NCBI RefSeq assembly: GCF_001578935.1
Contig: NZ_KQ969521.1
Location: 1,053,071 to 1,117,070, forward strand
Direction: 5' to 3'
DNA from: Streptococcus oralis
GTDB lineage: Bacteria > Bacillota > Bacilli > Lactobacillales > Streptococcaceae
DNA: 64,000 nt
The translations under genes were made by a program, and so were the position numbers. The notes below the pieces were generated by a model, which did not search any database, was not told the DNA's origin, and was given only the letters and a program-made list of their open reading frames with translations. Below are positions 37,162 to 47,435 of the stretch, piece by piece (within the stretch, counting starts at the first letter, position 1; each line of letters starts with the position of its first letter).

Positions 37162-38616
37162 ATGGAATGGACAACCGAGCGCCGTTATAGACGCTATGAA
37201 GACTGGTCTAATGATGAAATCAAGCAAATTAAGGAAAATATGGCACAATCTCCTTGGCATACTCGTTACCATGTCGAGCCTAAAATGGGGCTTCTCAATG
37301 ACCCGAATGGCTTTTCTTATTTTGATGGCAAATGGATTCTCTTTTACCAGAACTTCCCCTTTGGTGCAGCCCATGGGCTGAAGTCTTGGGTGCAGCTTGA
37401 AAGTGATGATTTAGTGCACTTTACAGAAACTGGAGTCAAAGTTTTGCCAGATACTCCATTAGATAGCCACGGTGCCTACTCTGGTTCTGCCATGCAGTTT
37501 GGCGATCAGTTGTTCCTATTTTATACTGGAAATGTCCGTGATGAAAATTGGATCCGTCACCCCTACCAAATTGGCGCCTTAATGGACAAGACTGGGAAGA
37601 TTGAAAAGATTGACAAAGTCTTGATTGACCAGCCCGCAGACGCTACTGACCACTTCCGCGATCCGCAAATTTTTAACTTTAAGGGACAATATTATGCTAT
37701 CGTCGGTGGACAGGACTTGGAGAAAAAAGGCTTCGTCCGTCTCTACAAGGCTGTGAACAATGATTACACAAACTGGCAAACAGTTGGCGACCTTGACTTT
37801 GCTAACGACCGTACTGCCTATATGATGGAATGTCCAAATCTGGTATTTGTAGGCGAGCACCCTGTCCTTCTCTACTGTCCACAAGGATTGGATAAAGCTG
37901 TTCTAGACTACGACAATATCTATCCAAATATGTACAAAATCGGAGCATCCTTTGATCCTGAGAATGCTAAAATGATAGATGTGTCTCCATTGCAAAATCT
38001 AGACTATGGTTTTGAAGCCTATGCAACTCAAGCCTTCAACGCTCCGGATGGGCGTGCACTAGCAGTAAGTTGGCTTGGACTGCCAGATGTTTCCTATCCA
38101 TCTGATCGTTTTGACCACCAAGGAACCTTCTCATTGGTCAAAGAACTCACTATCAAAGATGGCAAACTCTACCAATATCCTGTCTCAGCCGTCAAAGAAC
38201 TTCGTTCTTCTGAAGAGGTCTTCTCAAATCGTACTCAAACCAAAAACACCTATGAACTGGAGCTCAACTTGGAGGCCAATAGCCAAAGCGAAATTGTCTT
38301 GCTCGCTGACAAAGAAGGCAAGGGGCTTTCAATCAACTTTGACCTTGTAAATGGTCAAGTCACAGTGGATCGTAGTCTGGCTGGTGAACAGTACGCCCAA
38401 GAATTTGGGACAACTCGTTCTTGCCCTATCGATAACCAAACTACTACTGCCACTATCTTCATCGACAAGTCAGTCTTTGAAATTTTCATCAATAAAGGAG
38501 AAAAAGTATTTTCTGGTCGTGTCTTCCCACATGCGGACCAAAATGGTATCCTCATCAAGTCTGGAAACCCAACTGGAACTTACTATGAATTAGATTATGG
38601 TCGCAAAACTAACTGA
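37162..38616 (+). CDS. scrB: Sucrose-6-phosphate hydrolase
   Basis: Splits sucrose-6-phosphate into glucose-6-phosphate and fructose; a GH32 enzyme of 484 residues. The nucleophile D47 is in LNDPNGFSYFDG. The RDPQIF segment holds the transition-state Asp, and the acid/base Glu is in MMECPNLVF. A C-terminal beta-sandwich follows (FIDKSVFEIFINKGEKVFSGRVFP). A strong GGAGG ribosome-binding site precedes the ATG. It overlaps scrR by 20 bp and is divergent from scrA. Confidence 0.96.
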   Translation: MEWTTERRYRRYEDWSNDEIKQIKENMAQSPWHTRYHVEPKMGLLNDPNGFSYFDGKWILFYQNFPFGAAHGLKSWVQLESDDLVHFTETGVKVLPDTPLDSHGAYSGSAMQFGDQLFLFYTGNVRDENWIRHPYQIGALMDKTGKIEKIDKVLIDQPADATDHFRDPQIFNFKGQYYAIVGGQDLEKKGFVRLYKAVNNDYTNWQTVGDLDFANDRTAYMMECPNLVFVGEHPVLLYCPQGLDKAVLDYDNIYPNMYKIGASFDPENAKMIDVSPLQNLDYGFEAYATQAFNAPDGRALAVSWLGLPDVSYPSDRFDHQGTFSLVKELTIKDGKLYQYPVSAVKELRSSEEVFSNRTQTKNTYELELNLEANSQSEIVLLADKEGKGLSINFDLVNGQVTVDRSLAGEQYAQEFGTTRSCPIDNQTTTATIFIDKSVFEIFINKGEKVFSGRVFPHADQNGILIKSGNPTGTYYELDYGRKTN

Positions 38617-39562
38617 TGTCGCAAAACTTGCAGGCGTCAGCCCTACTACCGTCTCACGGGTCATCAATAAAAAGGGTTATCTATCTGAAAAAACTATTCA
38701 AAAGGTCAATGAAGCCATGCGAGAATTGGGCTACAAGCCCAACAATCTGGCTCGCAGTCTCCAAGGAAAGTCTGCCAAGTTGATTGGACTCATTTTCCCA
38801 AACATCAGTCATGTCTTTTATGCGGAGTTGATTGACAAGTTGGAACACCAACTCTTCAAGAATGGCTACAAGACCATCATCTGTAACAGCGAACATGACT
38901 CCGAAAAAGAACGGGAGTACATTGAAATGCTGGAGGCCAACCAGGTAGACGGTATCATTTCTGGGAGTCACAACTTGGGAATCGAAGACTACAATCGTGT
39001 GACAGCCCCAATCATTTCCTTTGACCGAAATCTATCACCTGACATCCCTGTCGTCTCCTCTGACAACTACGGTGGCGGGGTTCTCGCCGCCCAAACCTTA
39101 GTCAAGACAGGAGCACAGTCTATCATCATGATTACAGGAAATGACAACTCGAACTCACCGACTGGACTGCGCCACGCTGGCTTTGCCTCTATTCTCCCAA
39201 AAGCGCCCATTATCAATGTTTCGAGTGACTTCTCTCCCGTCAGAAAAGAAATGGAAATCAAGAATATCTTGACCAAACAAAAACCAGATGCGATTTTTGC
39301 TTCGGATGATTTGACAGCTATTCTGGTCATTAAAATTGCTCAAGAACTGGGAATTTCTGTTCCTGAGGAGCTCAAGGTCATCGGCTATGATGGTACCTAC
39401 TTTATCGAGAACTACTATCCTCACTTGACAACGATTAAGCAGCCTATGAAAGAGATTGCCCAACTCACTGTTGATCTCCTCTTACAGAAGATTGAAGGCA
39501 AGGAAGTCGCAACAACCGGTTACTTCTTACCGGTTACATTATTACCAGGGAAAAGTATTTAA
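38597..39562 (+). CDS. scrR: LacI-family sucrose operon repressor
   Basis: A 321-residue LacI/GalR repressor. The helix-turn-helix is at the N-terminus (KLTDVAKLAGVSPTTVSRVINKKGYLS), followed by the hinge helix (NNLARSLQGKSAKLIGLIFP) and the periplasmic-binding-like core with EEL-KVIGYDGT and a C-terminal TIKQPMKEIAQ block. It starts inside the end of scrB (20-bp overlap), so production is coupled to the enzyme it controls. The nearby CG-centred palindromes are its expected targets. Confidence 0.94.
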   Translation: MVAKLTDVAKLAGVSPTTVSRVINKKGYLSEKTIQKVNEAMRELGYKPNNLARSLQGKSAKLIGLIFPNISHVFYAELIDKLEHQLFKNGYKTIICNSEHDSEKEREYIEMLEANQVDGIISGSHNLGIEDYNRVTAPIISFDRNLSPDIPVVSSDNYGGGVLAAQTLVKTGAQSIIMITGNDNSNSPTGLRHAGFASILPKAPIINVSSDFSPVRKEMEIKNILTKQKPDAIFASDDLTAILVIKIAQELGISVPEELKVIGYDGTYFIENYYPHLTTIKQPMKEIAQLTVDLLLQKIEGKEVATTGYFLPVTLLPGKSI

Positions 39563-39570
39563 ACACAAGA

Positions 39571-39599
39571 AAACTCAGACCGATTCGTCTGAGTTTTTT
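39571..39599. terminator. Bidirectional terminator between scrR and mvaA
   Basis: AAACTCAGAC/GTCTGAGTTT, a perfect 10-bp stem with T-runs on both strands. It serves scrR on the plus strand and mvaA on the minus strand, whose stop codon is at 39598-39600. Confidence 0.9.
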
Positions 39600-40872
39600 A
39601 TGATCGTAAATTTTCCAGATAGCGCTGGGCTGTCTCTAAGTTAAAGGTTCTATCTGCTATGAGGCGCTCAACTAGGGGAGCAACTTCAGACTCACTAGCA
39701 CCAGCTAGGAGAGCTAGCGATTTGGCCTGTAGTTTCATGTGACCTTGCTGGATGCCCGTACTGACCAAGGCTTTCAGGGCCGCAAAGTTTTGGGCAAGAC
39801 CGATGGACACGATAATCTGAGCTAATTCCTTGGCTGAAGGATTTCCTAGTAGTTCATGACTGAGGGCTACACGAGGGTTGAGTCCGATAGAGCCACCCTT
39901 GGTCGCTACGGGCATAGGTAGTGTCATCTCACCGACCAATTCTTCTGTGTCCCTATCTAGACTCCATCGACTGAGACCTTGATAGTGTCCGTCCCGACTT
40001 GCAAAGGTATGGGCCCCAGCTTCGATGGCACGCCAGTCATTACCAGTGGCAATCAAAATCGCATCAATACCATTAAAAATCCCTTTATTGTGAGTCGCTG
40101 CTCGGTAGGGATCAGCCTGCGCAAACTGGCTAGCCAAGGCTATTTTCTCCGCAATTTCTCGTCCTTGATCCCTTTGAGGGCTCAAGTAGCGAAAGGCGAT
40201 ACGACAGCTTGAAGTCACCAGAGAATCGGTCGCGTAGTTGGACAAAATTCCCATAAGGCTCTGTCCCTGACTGAGTTCTTCTAAGACTGGCTTCAAGGCT
40301 TCCAGCATGGTATTGAGCATATTGGCTCCCATGGCTTCCTGGGTATCGACATGGAGATAGACAACGAGAAAGTCTGTTTCACCTTTGATCTGTTCTACAT
40401 GCAAATCACGCGCCCCACCACCACGTTTAACGATAGAAGGATAGGCTTGATTGGCAAGTTCCAAGAGTTCGGCTTTCTTGCTGGCAATCTTCTCTTGCGC
40501 TTGTTCAGGTTCAGCAACTTGATAAAGGGCTACCTGCCCAATCATCTGGCGCTCACGTACTTGAGCAGTAAAGCCACCTGCTCGCTTGATGATTTTGCTG
40601 GCATAGCTGGCCGCAGCAACCACTGAGGGTTCTTCTGTCACATAGGGAACTGTGTAGTCCTGGCCATTCACCACAAGCTCTGGAATGATAGAATAAGGCA
40701 GAGAAAAAGTTCCTACCACATTCTCACTCAGCTGGTCTGCAACTGCCAAGCTGACTTGTTCATCCTGCTCGAGACTCGTGTGCTTTTCAGGACTAAGGAG
40801 CGCCTGAGCTTTCAGCAACTCAAGGCGCTCATGGTATGATTTTTTAGAAAATCCATTCCAACTTAACTTCAT
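39598..40872 (-). CDS. mvaA: Hydroxymethylglutaryl-CoA reductase (class II)
   Basis: Reduces HMG-CoA to mevalonate for isoprenoid synthesis, as gram-positive cocci do. At 424 residues it is the bacterial class II type, without membrane anchor. Signatures are ENVVGTFSLPYSI (substrate loop with the catalytic Glu), DTQEAMGANMLNTMLEAL, ATHNKGIFNG and ATKGGSIGLNPRVALSHELLG. Its ATG overlaps the mvaS stop as TAATG, giving translational coupling. Confidence 0.95.
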   Translation of the reverse strand: MKLSWNGFSKKSYHERLELLKAQALLSPEKHTSLEQDEQVSLAVADQLSENVVGTFSLPYSIIPELVVNGQDYTVPYVTEEPSVVAAASYASKIIKRAGGFTAQVRERQMIGQVALYQVAEPEQAQEKIASKKAELLELANQAYPSIVKRGGGARDLHVEQIKGETDFLVVYLHVDTQEAMGANMLNTMLEALKPVLEELSQGQSLMGILSNYATDSLVTSSCRIAFRYLSPQRDQGREIAEKIALASQFAQADPYRAATHNKGIFNGIDAILIATGNDWRAIEAGAHTFASRDGHYQGLSRWSLDRDTEELVGEMTLPMPVATKGGSIGLNPRVALSHELLGNPSAKELAQIIVSIGLAQNFAALKALVSTGIQQGHMKLQAKSLALLAGASESEVAPLVERLIADRTFNLETAQRYLENLRS

Positions 40873-42044
40873 TATTTTTCAACCTTGCTATAACGGCGTT
40901 GGTGGTCGACAATTTCAACCAAGGCATAGTCTTGATGTTCATAACCTACAAATTGAGCTGAGCCAGACTCATCCAACTGCAAGTCTTCGAAGAAGACTTT
41001 TTCATAGTCTGCAACAGACAATGCTGTACGTTGTTTGAGTTTGCTCAAACGATTCTTATCAAGGTAAGTTTCATAACCTTCTACCAATTCACCACTAAAG
41101 AACTCTGAAACAGCTCCACTTCCGTAACTGTAGAGGGCAATTTTATCTCCAGCCTTCAAAGTCTCTGCATTTTCCAAAAGAGAAAGGAGACCAAGGAAAA
41201 GGGAACCTGTGTAGATATTCCCAATCATCTGACTGTAGAGAATGGACTTATCAAAGTTCTCTTGCAAACTATCCTGTTTTTCTTTAGACAAAGTTTTGTC
41301 CATCATCTTGCGCAAGCCTTTTAGGGCCAACTTAGGATAAGGCAAGTGGAAGCAGATAGCCGCAAAGTCATCCATAGTCCAATCATAGCGTTTCTTGTAT
41401 TCATCCCAAGTCGTTGTCAGGCAATCAAGATACTGTTGGGTCGAGTACATGCCGTTTACATAAGGAGTGCTTGAATAGTTCGGACGCCAGAAATCCATGA
41501 TGTCTCGCGTTTGGGCAACGTTATCATTGTTAAAGGCCATGATGCGCGGATTTTGAGTGATTAGCATCGCTACACTTCCAGCACCCTGAGTTGGTTCACC
41601 TGGAGTCCCCACACCATACTTGGCAATATCACTGGCAATGACCAAAGCCTTAGACTCTGGAGAATTTTCTACATGCAATTTAGCATAATGGAGGGCAGCT
41701 GTCGCTCCGTAACAAGCTTCTTTGATTTCAAAACTGCGGGCAAAAGGCTGAATACCTAATAGGCCATGAACAAAGACTGCCGCTGCCTTACTCTGGTCAA
41801 TCCCTGACTCGGTCGCCACGATGACCATGTCGATTTCTTCTTTTTCTTTGTCTGTTAAAATAGAGTTGCTTGCACTAGCTGCCAAGGTAACAATGTCTTC
41901 AGTCAGTGGCGCAATACTAATTTCATTTAACAAGAGTCCCTTGCTAAATTTTTCGGGATCAACTCCCCTTGCTTCTGCTAAGTCTTGTAATTTCAAGACA
42001 TATTGACTGGTCGCAAAACCAATCTTATCAATACCGATTGTCAT
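40872..42044 (-). CDS. mvaS: Hydroxymethylglutaryl-CoA synthase
   Basis: Condenses acetoacetyl-CoA with acetyl-CoA to HMG-CoA, the first step of the mevalonate pathway. It has 390 residues from the ATG at 42044 (MTIGIDKIGF), which has an AGAGGT ribosome-binding site; an in-frame ATG at 42086 would only add 14 unconserved residues. The catalytic Cys is in EACYGATAAL, the general acid Glu lies in VATESGIDQSKA, and the His is in ICFHLPYPKL. It is followed directly by mvaA. Confidence 0.95.
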   Translation of the reverse strand: MTIGIDKIGFATSQYVLKLQDLAEARGVDPEKFSKGLLLNEISIAPLTEDIVTLAASASNSILTDKEKEEIDMVIVATESGIDQSKAAAVFVHGLLGIQPFARSFEIKEACYGATAALHYAKLHVENSPESKALVIASDIAKYGVGTPGEPTQGAGSVAMLITQNPRIMAFNNDNVAQTRDIMDFWRPNYSSTPYVNGMYSTQQYLDCLTTTWDEYKKRYDWTMDDFAAICFHLPYPKLALKGLRKMMDKTLSKEKQDSLQENFDKSILYSQMIGNIYTGSLFLGLLSLLENAETLKAGDKIALYSYGSGAVSEFFSGELVEGYETYLDKNRLSKLKQRTALSVADYEKVFFEDLQLDESGSAQFVGYEHQDYALVEIVDHQRRYSKVEK

Positions 42045-42121
42045 ATTTACCTCTGTTTTTTCATTCATTGTAAAAAATCGTTTCATTCTATTTTATCATA
42101 AATAGGGACAAAAGAGAGAAA

Positions 42122-42150
42122 AAAGACTTGATTCACCAAATCAAGTCTTT
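42122..42150 (-). terminator. Rho-independent terminator of the threonine/serine exporter genes
   Basis: AAAGACTTGATT/AATCAAGTCTTT, a perfect 12-bp stem, with TTTTTTC on the minus strand, 12 bp past the stop codon at 42163. Confidence 0.9.
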
Positions 42151-42162
42151 GCTTTGACTGCA

Positions 42163-42618
42163 TTAGGAAGAGATTCCTCGCTGCTTTCGGATATAGTAAT
42201 AAAGCTTCAGAATCACTGTTCCACTTGCCATTCCGATAGAAATGACCAGAGCTAACATAACTACCAAAGTCGCGCTGGCAATAGCATGGCTGTAATCGCC
42301 TGTCACAAAGAAAGCTGTCGTTCGATAGGATAAATAACCCGGCACCAAGGGGGCAAGAATCGCTAAGACAAAGACCACCGCTGGTGTCTTATAGACAATA
42401 CTTAAAATCTGGCTGATGCAAGAGCCAACCACCGCTGCGATAAAGGTCGCGACAATAACATTGGTTGGTTCTTTGAGCACGAGATAGAGGAGCCAAACGC
42501 CCATTCCCAAAATACCACCAGGTAAGAGCATGGATCGTTGGACATTCAGTACGATTAGAAAGGTGATAATGGCGAGCAAACTCGCCACTGCTTGGAGCAA
42601 AATACTTGTTAGAGTCAT
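42163..42618 (-). CDS. Threonine/serine exporter, small ThrE-type subunit
   Basis: A 151-residue integral membrane protein with about five helices (LLQAVASLLAIITFLIVLNV at the N-terminus, FVLAILAPLVPGYLSYRTTAF, then a long last helix). It matches the C-terminal half of ThrE (ThrE_2/DUF3815 type). With the gene 1 bp upstream it forms a split exporter that is a single polypeptide in Corynebacterium. The transport substrate is inferred from the family. Confidence 0.82.
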   Translation of the reverse strand: MTLTSILLQAVASLLAIITFLIVLNVQRSMLLPGGILGMGVWLLYLVLKEPTNVIVATFIAAVVGSCISQILSIVYKTPAVVFVLAILAPLVPGYLSYRTTAFFVTGDYSHAIASATLVVMLALVISIGMASGTVILKLYYYIRKQRGISS

Positions 42619-42619
42619 C

Positions 42620-43378
42620 TTATGTCATCAAAACCAGGGCGACAGAGGTGCCTGCCCCTAAAGCGAGGGTAATGAGCAAGGATTCAAACATCTTGCTCAT
42701 ACCAGAGTTGATATGGTTAGTCATGATATCCCGTACCGCATTTGTCAGAGCAATCCCTGGAACAAAGGGCATGACGGCTCCTGCTATAATCAGGTCTGCT
42801 GTCGAAGGAAATCCAGTATAGCGGGCCCAGAACTGGGCAATCAATCCGAAAACAAAGGCACCCGCAAAGGCCGTTACAAAAGGAATGCGGACAAACTTCT
42901 CTACATAGAGAGAGAAGGTAAAACCAAATAAGGTCGCAATAGCTGCGCCAAAAGCGTCATAGACATTACCCCCAAACATAATCGAGAAGAAAGGGGCACT
43001 GAGGGTCGCTGCTACGGTCACTTGAAACTTGGTATAAGGAAGGGTTTGATTGCCGATTTCTTTCAGCTTTTTAAAGGCTGTCAAGAGATCAATCTGCCCT
43101 CCGACAAGCTCCCGTGATACTTGGTTGACATCACAGACTTTTTCAATGTTATAAGAGGATGAGGTCACCCGTTTCATCCGAGAAATATTGGTGTTTTCAA
43201 TAGAAAAGAAAATAGCTGCGGGCATGGCAAGAACATTGCAATCCATTATTCCCTGCGAATGGGCAATACGGATCATCGTATCCTCAACCCGATGAATCTC
43301 TGAGCCACTTTTCAGGAGAATGGTTCCTGCTAGCATAATCACATCAATGACGGCATTCAACTCTCTCGATTCGTCCAT
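42620..43378 (-). CDS. Threonine/serine exporter, large ThrE-type subunit
   Basis: A 252-residue protein with a soluble N-terminal part (LKSGSEIHRVEDTMIRIAHSQGI, the conserved ThrE/DUF1212 block). Five hydrophobic helices follow (FGFTFSLYVEKFV, GAVMPFVPGIALTNAVRDIM, and a last one ending ALVLMT). It is the N-terminal half of a ThrE exporter, paired with the adjacent small gene. Located between mvaS and stkP, with its own short upstream region. Confidence 0.83.
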   Translation of the reverse strand: MDESRELNAVIDVIMLAGTILLKSGSEIHRVEDTMIRIAHSQGIMDCNVLAMPAAIFFSIENTNISRMKRVTSSSYNIEKVCDVNQVSRELVGGQIDLLTAFKKLKEIGNQTLPYTKFQVTVAATLSAPFFSIMFGGNVYDAFGAAIATLFGFTFSLYVEKFVRIPFVTAFAGAFVFGLIAQFWARYTGFPSTADLIIAGAVMPFVPGIALTNAVRDIMTNHINSGMSKMFESLLITLALGAGTSVALVLMT

Positions 43379-43431
43379 TTTCTCCTCCTTTTTCTACTTC
43401 CTATATTTTATCACAAAATCTTGTGAAAAAA

Positions 43432-43461
43432 AATCTTTGTCATGAAATCATGACAAAGATT
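43432..43461 (-). terminator. Rho-independent terminator of stkP
   Basis: AATCTTTGTCATGA/TCATGACAAAGATT, a perfect 14-bp stem with a two-base loop, with a run of eight T on the minus strand, 3 bp past the stkP stop codon. It closes the gmk-to-stkP gene row. Confidence 0.92.
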
Positions 43462-43464
43462 CGT

Positions 43465-45366
43465 TTAATCTCGAGAACTTTCGTGAGTTCCTTCACTATT
43501 GGATGAACTGCTAGAAGGAGTGTTCCCTTGTTGATTTCCTTGTTGGTTCCCCTGGTTTGGAGTGGTTGTGGAACCCTGGTTCCCACGTTGGGCAGGATTA
43601 GAGGATGAAGTTGATGGTGGTGTTTTTGGTTTGTAGATGGAAAGTTTGATACGCGTACTTGCAAGATCAACCATTTCACCTGCTCTTGGCGTTTGACTTA
43701 CAACAGTTCCTTCTGCCGTTCCTTCAGGAGCAGTCGATACTTCTACAACCTCAATATTTGCTTCCTTCACACCGACAATCTGAGTCAAGTTATTCTTTGT
43801 AAACTCGAGACTTGAACCGATGTAGTTCGGCATGCTGACACTAGTTACCTTCTTAGCAACCGTCAAGGTAATCGTGTTTGCTTTCGAGAGATCATAAGTC
43901 GTACCCGAAGCAGGGGTCTGTCTAAGGATGGTTCCTGGTTCACTTTCACTAGATTCTTCCTCTTCCATCTTAATTAGATTTTCTGGAACCTTCTTTTCCT
44001 TGAGTTCAGCCACGACATCCGTATACTTGCGTCCGACATAATTGCTCAATTGGAAGGATTGCTTACCAGAAGAAACAATCAAATTGACCTTGGTTCCTTC
44101 TTTTCGGTCACTACCAGCTTCTGGATCCGTTCGAATAACACGTCCTTCTGCTACGGTATCGCTGGCCTCTGACTTTTCTTCACCGGCTTCAAACTTGGAT
44201 TTCTTCAGAGCTTCCTTAGCCTCTGCAACAGTTTGTCCAGCCACGTTAGGAATAGCAATCGTTGCTGGTGTTCTTGACAAAATCCAGACCAAAGAGGCTG
44301 CAACCAATAGAAGACTAGCCAAAAGAATCATATAGCGAGCCTTAAACTTCCGTTTCTTGGCTGGCTTTGGCGCTGGAGCTGGCTCTGTCACCGGTTGAGT
44401 TGGTTTCTTTGGCTGAGGGCGTTCTTCTTGCGCCGGAGCTTTAGGAATCGATGTCAATGTACTTTGTGGAACTTTAGGTAAAGTCTTAGTGTCTGCCTTA
44501 CTCGCATCGTCAAAGACCAGTTTCGGCTCATTCCGACGATTATAAGACAAGCTAGTTGACAAGTCCACATACATTTCCGAAACAGACTGATAACGATCTG
44601 ACAGCTTCTTAGCAGTTGCCTTAATGACAACATTTTCTAAAGCCTGAGGGACAGATGGGTTTTCAGCAATGACGGACGGAAGTGGCTTCTGGAAATGCTG
44701 GAGGGCAATGGTCACCGCACTATCCCCATCATAAGGGATATGTCCCGTCAGCATTTCATAGAAGATAATCCCCATTGCATAGATATCACTCTGGAAGGTC
44801 GCTTTAGAACCACGCGCTTGTTCAGGTGACAAATAATGAACGGAACCCAGCATTGAGTTTGTCTGAGTCAGACTAGTCTCCGCAAAGGCTACGGCAATCC
44901 CAAAGTCCGTGACCTTAGCTGTGCCGTCAGGTGTCAAGAGGATATTTTGAGGTTTCAAATCACGGTGAACAATTCCTCGAGTATGGGCTAAGCGCATCGC
45001 CAAGAGGATTTGCCCCATGATCCGAACTGCTTCTTCATTTGAAAGAGGATAGTGTTCTTTGATATAACGCTTAAGGTCAAGGCCTGCTACGTATTCCATA
45101 GCTAGGTACTGTTGACCATCTTCCTCACCAATATCTGTTATCCGAACGATATGAGGATGGTCCAGATCCGCCATGGCCCTCGCTTCACGCTGGAAACGTG
45201 CCACAGCTATAGGGTCCGTTTGGTAGTTGGTTCTAAGAACTTTAACTGCTACTTCTTCCCCATCGAGGATCAAATCCTTGGCCAAGTAAACATCTGCCAT
45301 GCCTCCTCGACCAATCTGCTTGACAATCCGATACCGCCCGGCAAAAATCTTGCCGATTTGGATCAT
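43465..45366 (-). CDS. stkP: PASTA-domain serine/threonine kinase StkP
   Basis: A membrane kinase that senses cell-wall precursors and coordinates septal growth. In its 633 residues the kinase domain is complete: GRGGMADVY (20-27), catalytic Lys K42, HRDLKPQN with D136, DFG 154-156. A juxtamembrane Pro/Lys-rich linker leads to one transmembrane helix around 345-362 ([19 protein letters not shown]), then four extracellular PASTA repeats, each with a G-x-T/D-hydrophobic pattern, and a low-complexity Asn/Gln/Ser/Gly tail. Its start overlaps the phpP stop by 4 bp (ATGA). Confidence 0.97.
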   Translation of the reverse strand: MIQIGKIFAGRYRIVKQIGRGGMADVYLAKDLILDGEEVAVKVLRTNYQTDPIAVARFQREARAMADLDHPHIVRITDIGEEDGQQYLAMEYVAGLDLKRYIKEHYPLSNEEAVRIMGQILLAMRLAHTRGIVHRDLKPQNILLTPDGTAKVTDFGIAVAFAETSLTQTNSMLGSVHYLSPEQARGSKATFQSDIYAMGIIFYEMLTGHIPYDGDSAVTIALQHFQKPLPSVIAENPSVPQALENVVIKATAKKLSDRYQSVSEMYVDLSTSLSYNRRNEPKLVFDDASKADTKTLPKVPQSTLTSIPKAPAQEERPQPKKPTQPVTEPAPAPKPAKKRKFKARYMILLASLLLVAASLVWILSRTPATIAIPNVAGQTVAEAKEALKKSKFEAGEEKSEASDTVAEGRVIRTDPEAGSDRKEGTKVNLIVSSGKQSFQLSNYVGRKYTDVVAELKEKKVPENLIKMEEEESSESEPGTILRQTPASGTTYDLSKANTITLTVAKKVTSVSMPNYIGSSLEFTKNNLTQIVGVKEANIEVVEVSTAPEGTAEGTVVSQTPRAGEMVDLASTRIKLSIYKPKTPPSTSSSNPAQRGNQGSTTTPNQGNQQGNQQGNTPSSSSSNSEGTHESSRD

Positions 45367-46103
45367 TCTGCTGCCTCCTCGTTCATGTAAACAAGGGCAA
45401 CCGTAATGTTGTCTAAACCTCCTGCATTGTTAGCGAAGCGAATGAGGGTTGCCGCCTTGTCTGCTAGGGAAATATCACTGGTTACGATATCATAAATCTC
45501 GCTTGCCGAAATCATATTGGTCAAACCATCACTATTGAGCAAGAGATAATCTCCTAACCCCAGTGTAATCATCCCAAAATCTGGCTGGATTTCATCTTTT
45601 TGTCCGATAGACTGGGTGATGATATTCTTTTGAGGGTGAGTTTCTGCTTCTTCTGGAGTCAATTGACCAGCCTTGAGCAATTCATTGACCAAAGAATGGT
45701 CACTTGTCAACTGGTGGTATTCTTCTCCACGAATCAAACCGATACGAGAATCTCCAATGTGAGCATAGATGGCTTGGTTGTCAATAAACGCAACAGCTTC
45801 TAGCGTTGTTCCCATGCCTCTGTAGGCTTCGTCCTGACCTAGTTGATGAATTTTTTGATTTTCAATCTCCAGATAATGGGCAAACCACTCACGAACTTCA
45901 TTGACTGAGTCAATTTGGGTATCCACCCAAGCCACACCGAGGTCTGTTACCGCCATTTCACTAGCGATATTTCCTGCACGGTGTCCTCCCATCCCGTCAG
46001 CCAAGATGATCATAGTGCGTCCTGCTCGGTTGACAAAGTGATTGACATAGTCCTGATTATTTGTCCGTTTCTGACCAACATCTGTTAATAATGCTATTTC
46101 CAT
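45363..46103 (-). CDS. phpP: PP2C-type protein phosphatase PhpP
   Basis: Dephosphorylates StkP and its targets. At 246 residues it has all PP2C metal-binding motifs: [62 protein letters not shown] and the C-terminal [11 protein letters not shown]. It overlaps stkP by 4 bp, the conserved phosphatase-kinase pair, and lies 15 bp downstream of rsmB. Confidence 0.96.
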   Translation of the reverse strand: MEIALLTDVGQKRTNNQDYVNHFVNRAGRTMIILADGMGGHRAGNIASEMAVTDLGVAWVDTQIDSVNEVREWFAHYLEIENQKIHQLGQDEAYRGMGTTLEAVAFIDNQAIYAHIGDSRIGLIRGEEYHQLTSDHSLVNELLKAGQLTPEEAETHPQKNIITQSIGQKDEIQPDFGMITLGLGDYLLLNSDGLTNMISASEIYDIVTSDISLADKAATLIRFANNAGGLDNITVALVYMNEEAAE

Positions 46104-46118
46104 TGTGTCAGTTCCTTC

Positions 46119-47435
46119 CTATTCGGATATCTTACGAAATTGGCTGATAAAAAATCCATCACTTCCATACAATTCAGGAGTAATCAGGATGCAGCCATCT
46201 TTCAGGATATCTTTACATTCGTGTTCTAGTTTAACCTGCTCGAACTCGGGATGACTTTCTAAAAACGCCTCAACGACTTGAAAGTTCTCCTCAGAGACAA
46301 TAGTACAGGTACTATAAGTTATTATACCACCTTTTCGTAGCGTTTGACAAACACTACCTAATATTTCCAGCTGAATTTCCTGTAAGGATGTGAAATCTGC
46401 TGTTTCTTTATTGTATTTGATGTCTGGTTTGCGACGTAAAAGTCCAATCCCAGAACAGGGGGCATCTACCAAAATCTTATCAAAAGAGTCCCGACCGAAA
46501 AACTCATGCACTTTTCTGGCGTCCAACTTTTGTGTTTGAACCCGATCTGCCACACCCAAACGCTCCGCATTTTCTTGGATCAAATCCAACTTATGATTAT
46601 ACAAGTCCAAAGCTGTCACCTTACCGGATGTGAGGTAAGAAGCCATATGGGCTGTTTTTCCACCCGGAGCGGCACAGGCATCCAGGACCTGTTCATCACC
46701 TTGTAGATCAAGAGTCGGAGCAACCAGTTGACTGGACTCGTCTTGGATGGTTATAGCCCCTTCTGCGAACAAATCATGTCCTGCAAAGTGGCCTTGCTCC
46801 TTGACCAGACCAGTGGCAGCCAAAGGGGAATCAGTCGCCTCTAACAAGGCTTTGATTTCCTCTTTTCGACTCAAGTTGGTCACCCGGATGCTAGCCTTGT
46901 TGCGTACCAAGAGACTTTCAAAGATGGCTTGTGCTCGCTCTTCACCGTATTCTTCCTTGAGTTTAGACACGAGCCAAACTGGGAGAGAATAGGCAATGGA
47001 ATCATGCTTATTTTTTCGCTTAATGCTGTCAATATCTGGCCAGCCTTCTCGTAAGATACGACGCAGGACGGCGTTGACCAATTTCTCACTGCCTTTTTTA
47101 CGGGCTTTGGCTAGTTCCACCGCTTCATTAACAACAGCGTGATTAGGAATCTTATCCAGATACCGAAGTTGGTAGGCGCTCAGAAGGAGCAGGATATAGA
47201 GCCAGTTATCTAGCTTATCCCGATCTTCGATAAAGTGGGATAGGTACCACTCCAGAGTGAGTTTTCGGGCTACCGTTCCGTAGATAATCTCTGTCACCAA
47301 CCCCTTGTCTGGGGCAGAGAGTTGACTCCCCTTAAGGTGTTTGTTTAAAGCAATATTCGAATATGCTTGGTTGACTAGAACATCCTCTAGCACTGCTAGA
47401 GCTAGACTTCTAGCCGTTTCTACTTTAGTCACCAA
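46119..47435 (-). CDS. rsmB: 16S rRNA (cytosine-967) methyltransferase
   Basis: Methylates C967 of 16S rRNA with SAM. The 438 residues comprise an N-terminal NusB-like RNA-binding domain (residues 1-130) and a SAM domain with [36 protein letters not shown] (first conserved Cys) and YSTCTIV (catalytic Cys). Its start overlaps fmt by 11 bp, as is usual in Firmicutes, and phpP follows. Confidence 0.95.
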   Translation of the reverse strand: MVTKVETARSLALAVLEDVLVNQAYSNIALNKHLKGSQLSAPDKGLVTEIIYGTVARKLTLEWYLSHFIEDRDKLDNWLYILLLLSAYQLRYLDKIPNHAVVNEAVELAKARKKGSEKLVNAVLRRILREGWPDIDSIKRKNKHDSIAYSLPVWLVSKLKEEYGEERAQAIFESLLVRNKASIRVTNLSRKEEIKALLEATDSPLAATGLVKEQGHFAGHDLFAEGAITIQDESSQLVAPTLDLQGDEQVLDACAAPGGKTAHMASYLTSGKVTALDLYNHKLDLIQENAERLGVADRVQTQKLDARKVHEFFGRDSFDKILVDAPCSGIGLLRRKPDIKYNKETADFTSLQEIQLEILGSVCQTLRKGGIITYSTCTIVSEENFQVVEAFLESHPEFEQVKLEHECKDILKDGCILITPELYGSDGFFISQFRKISE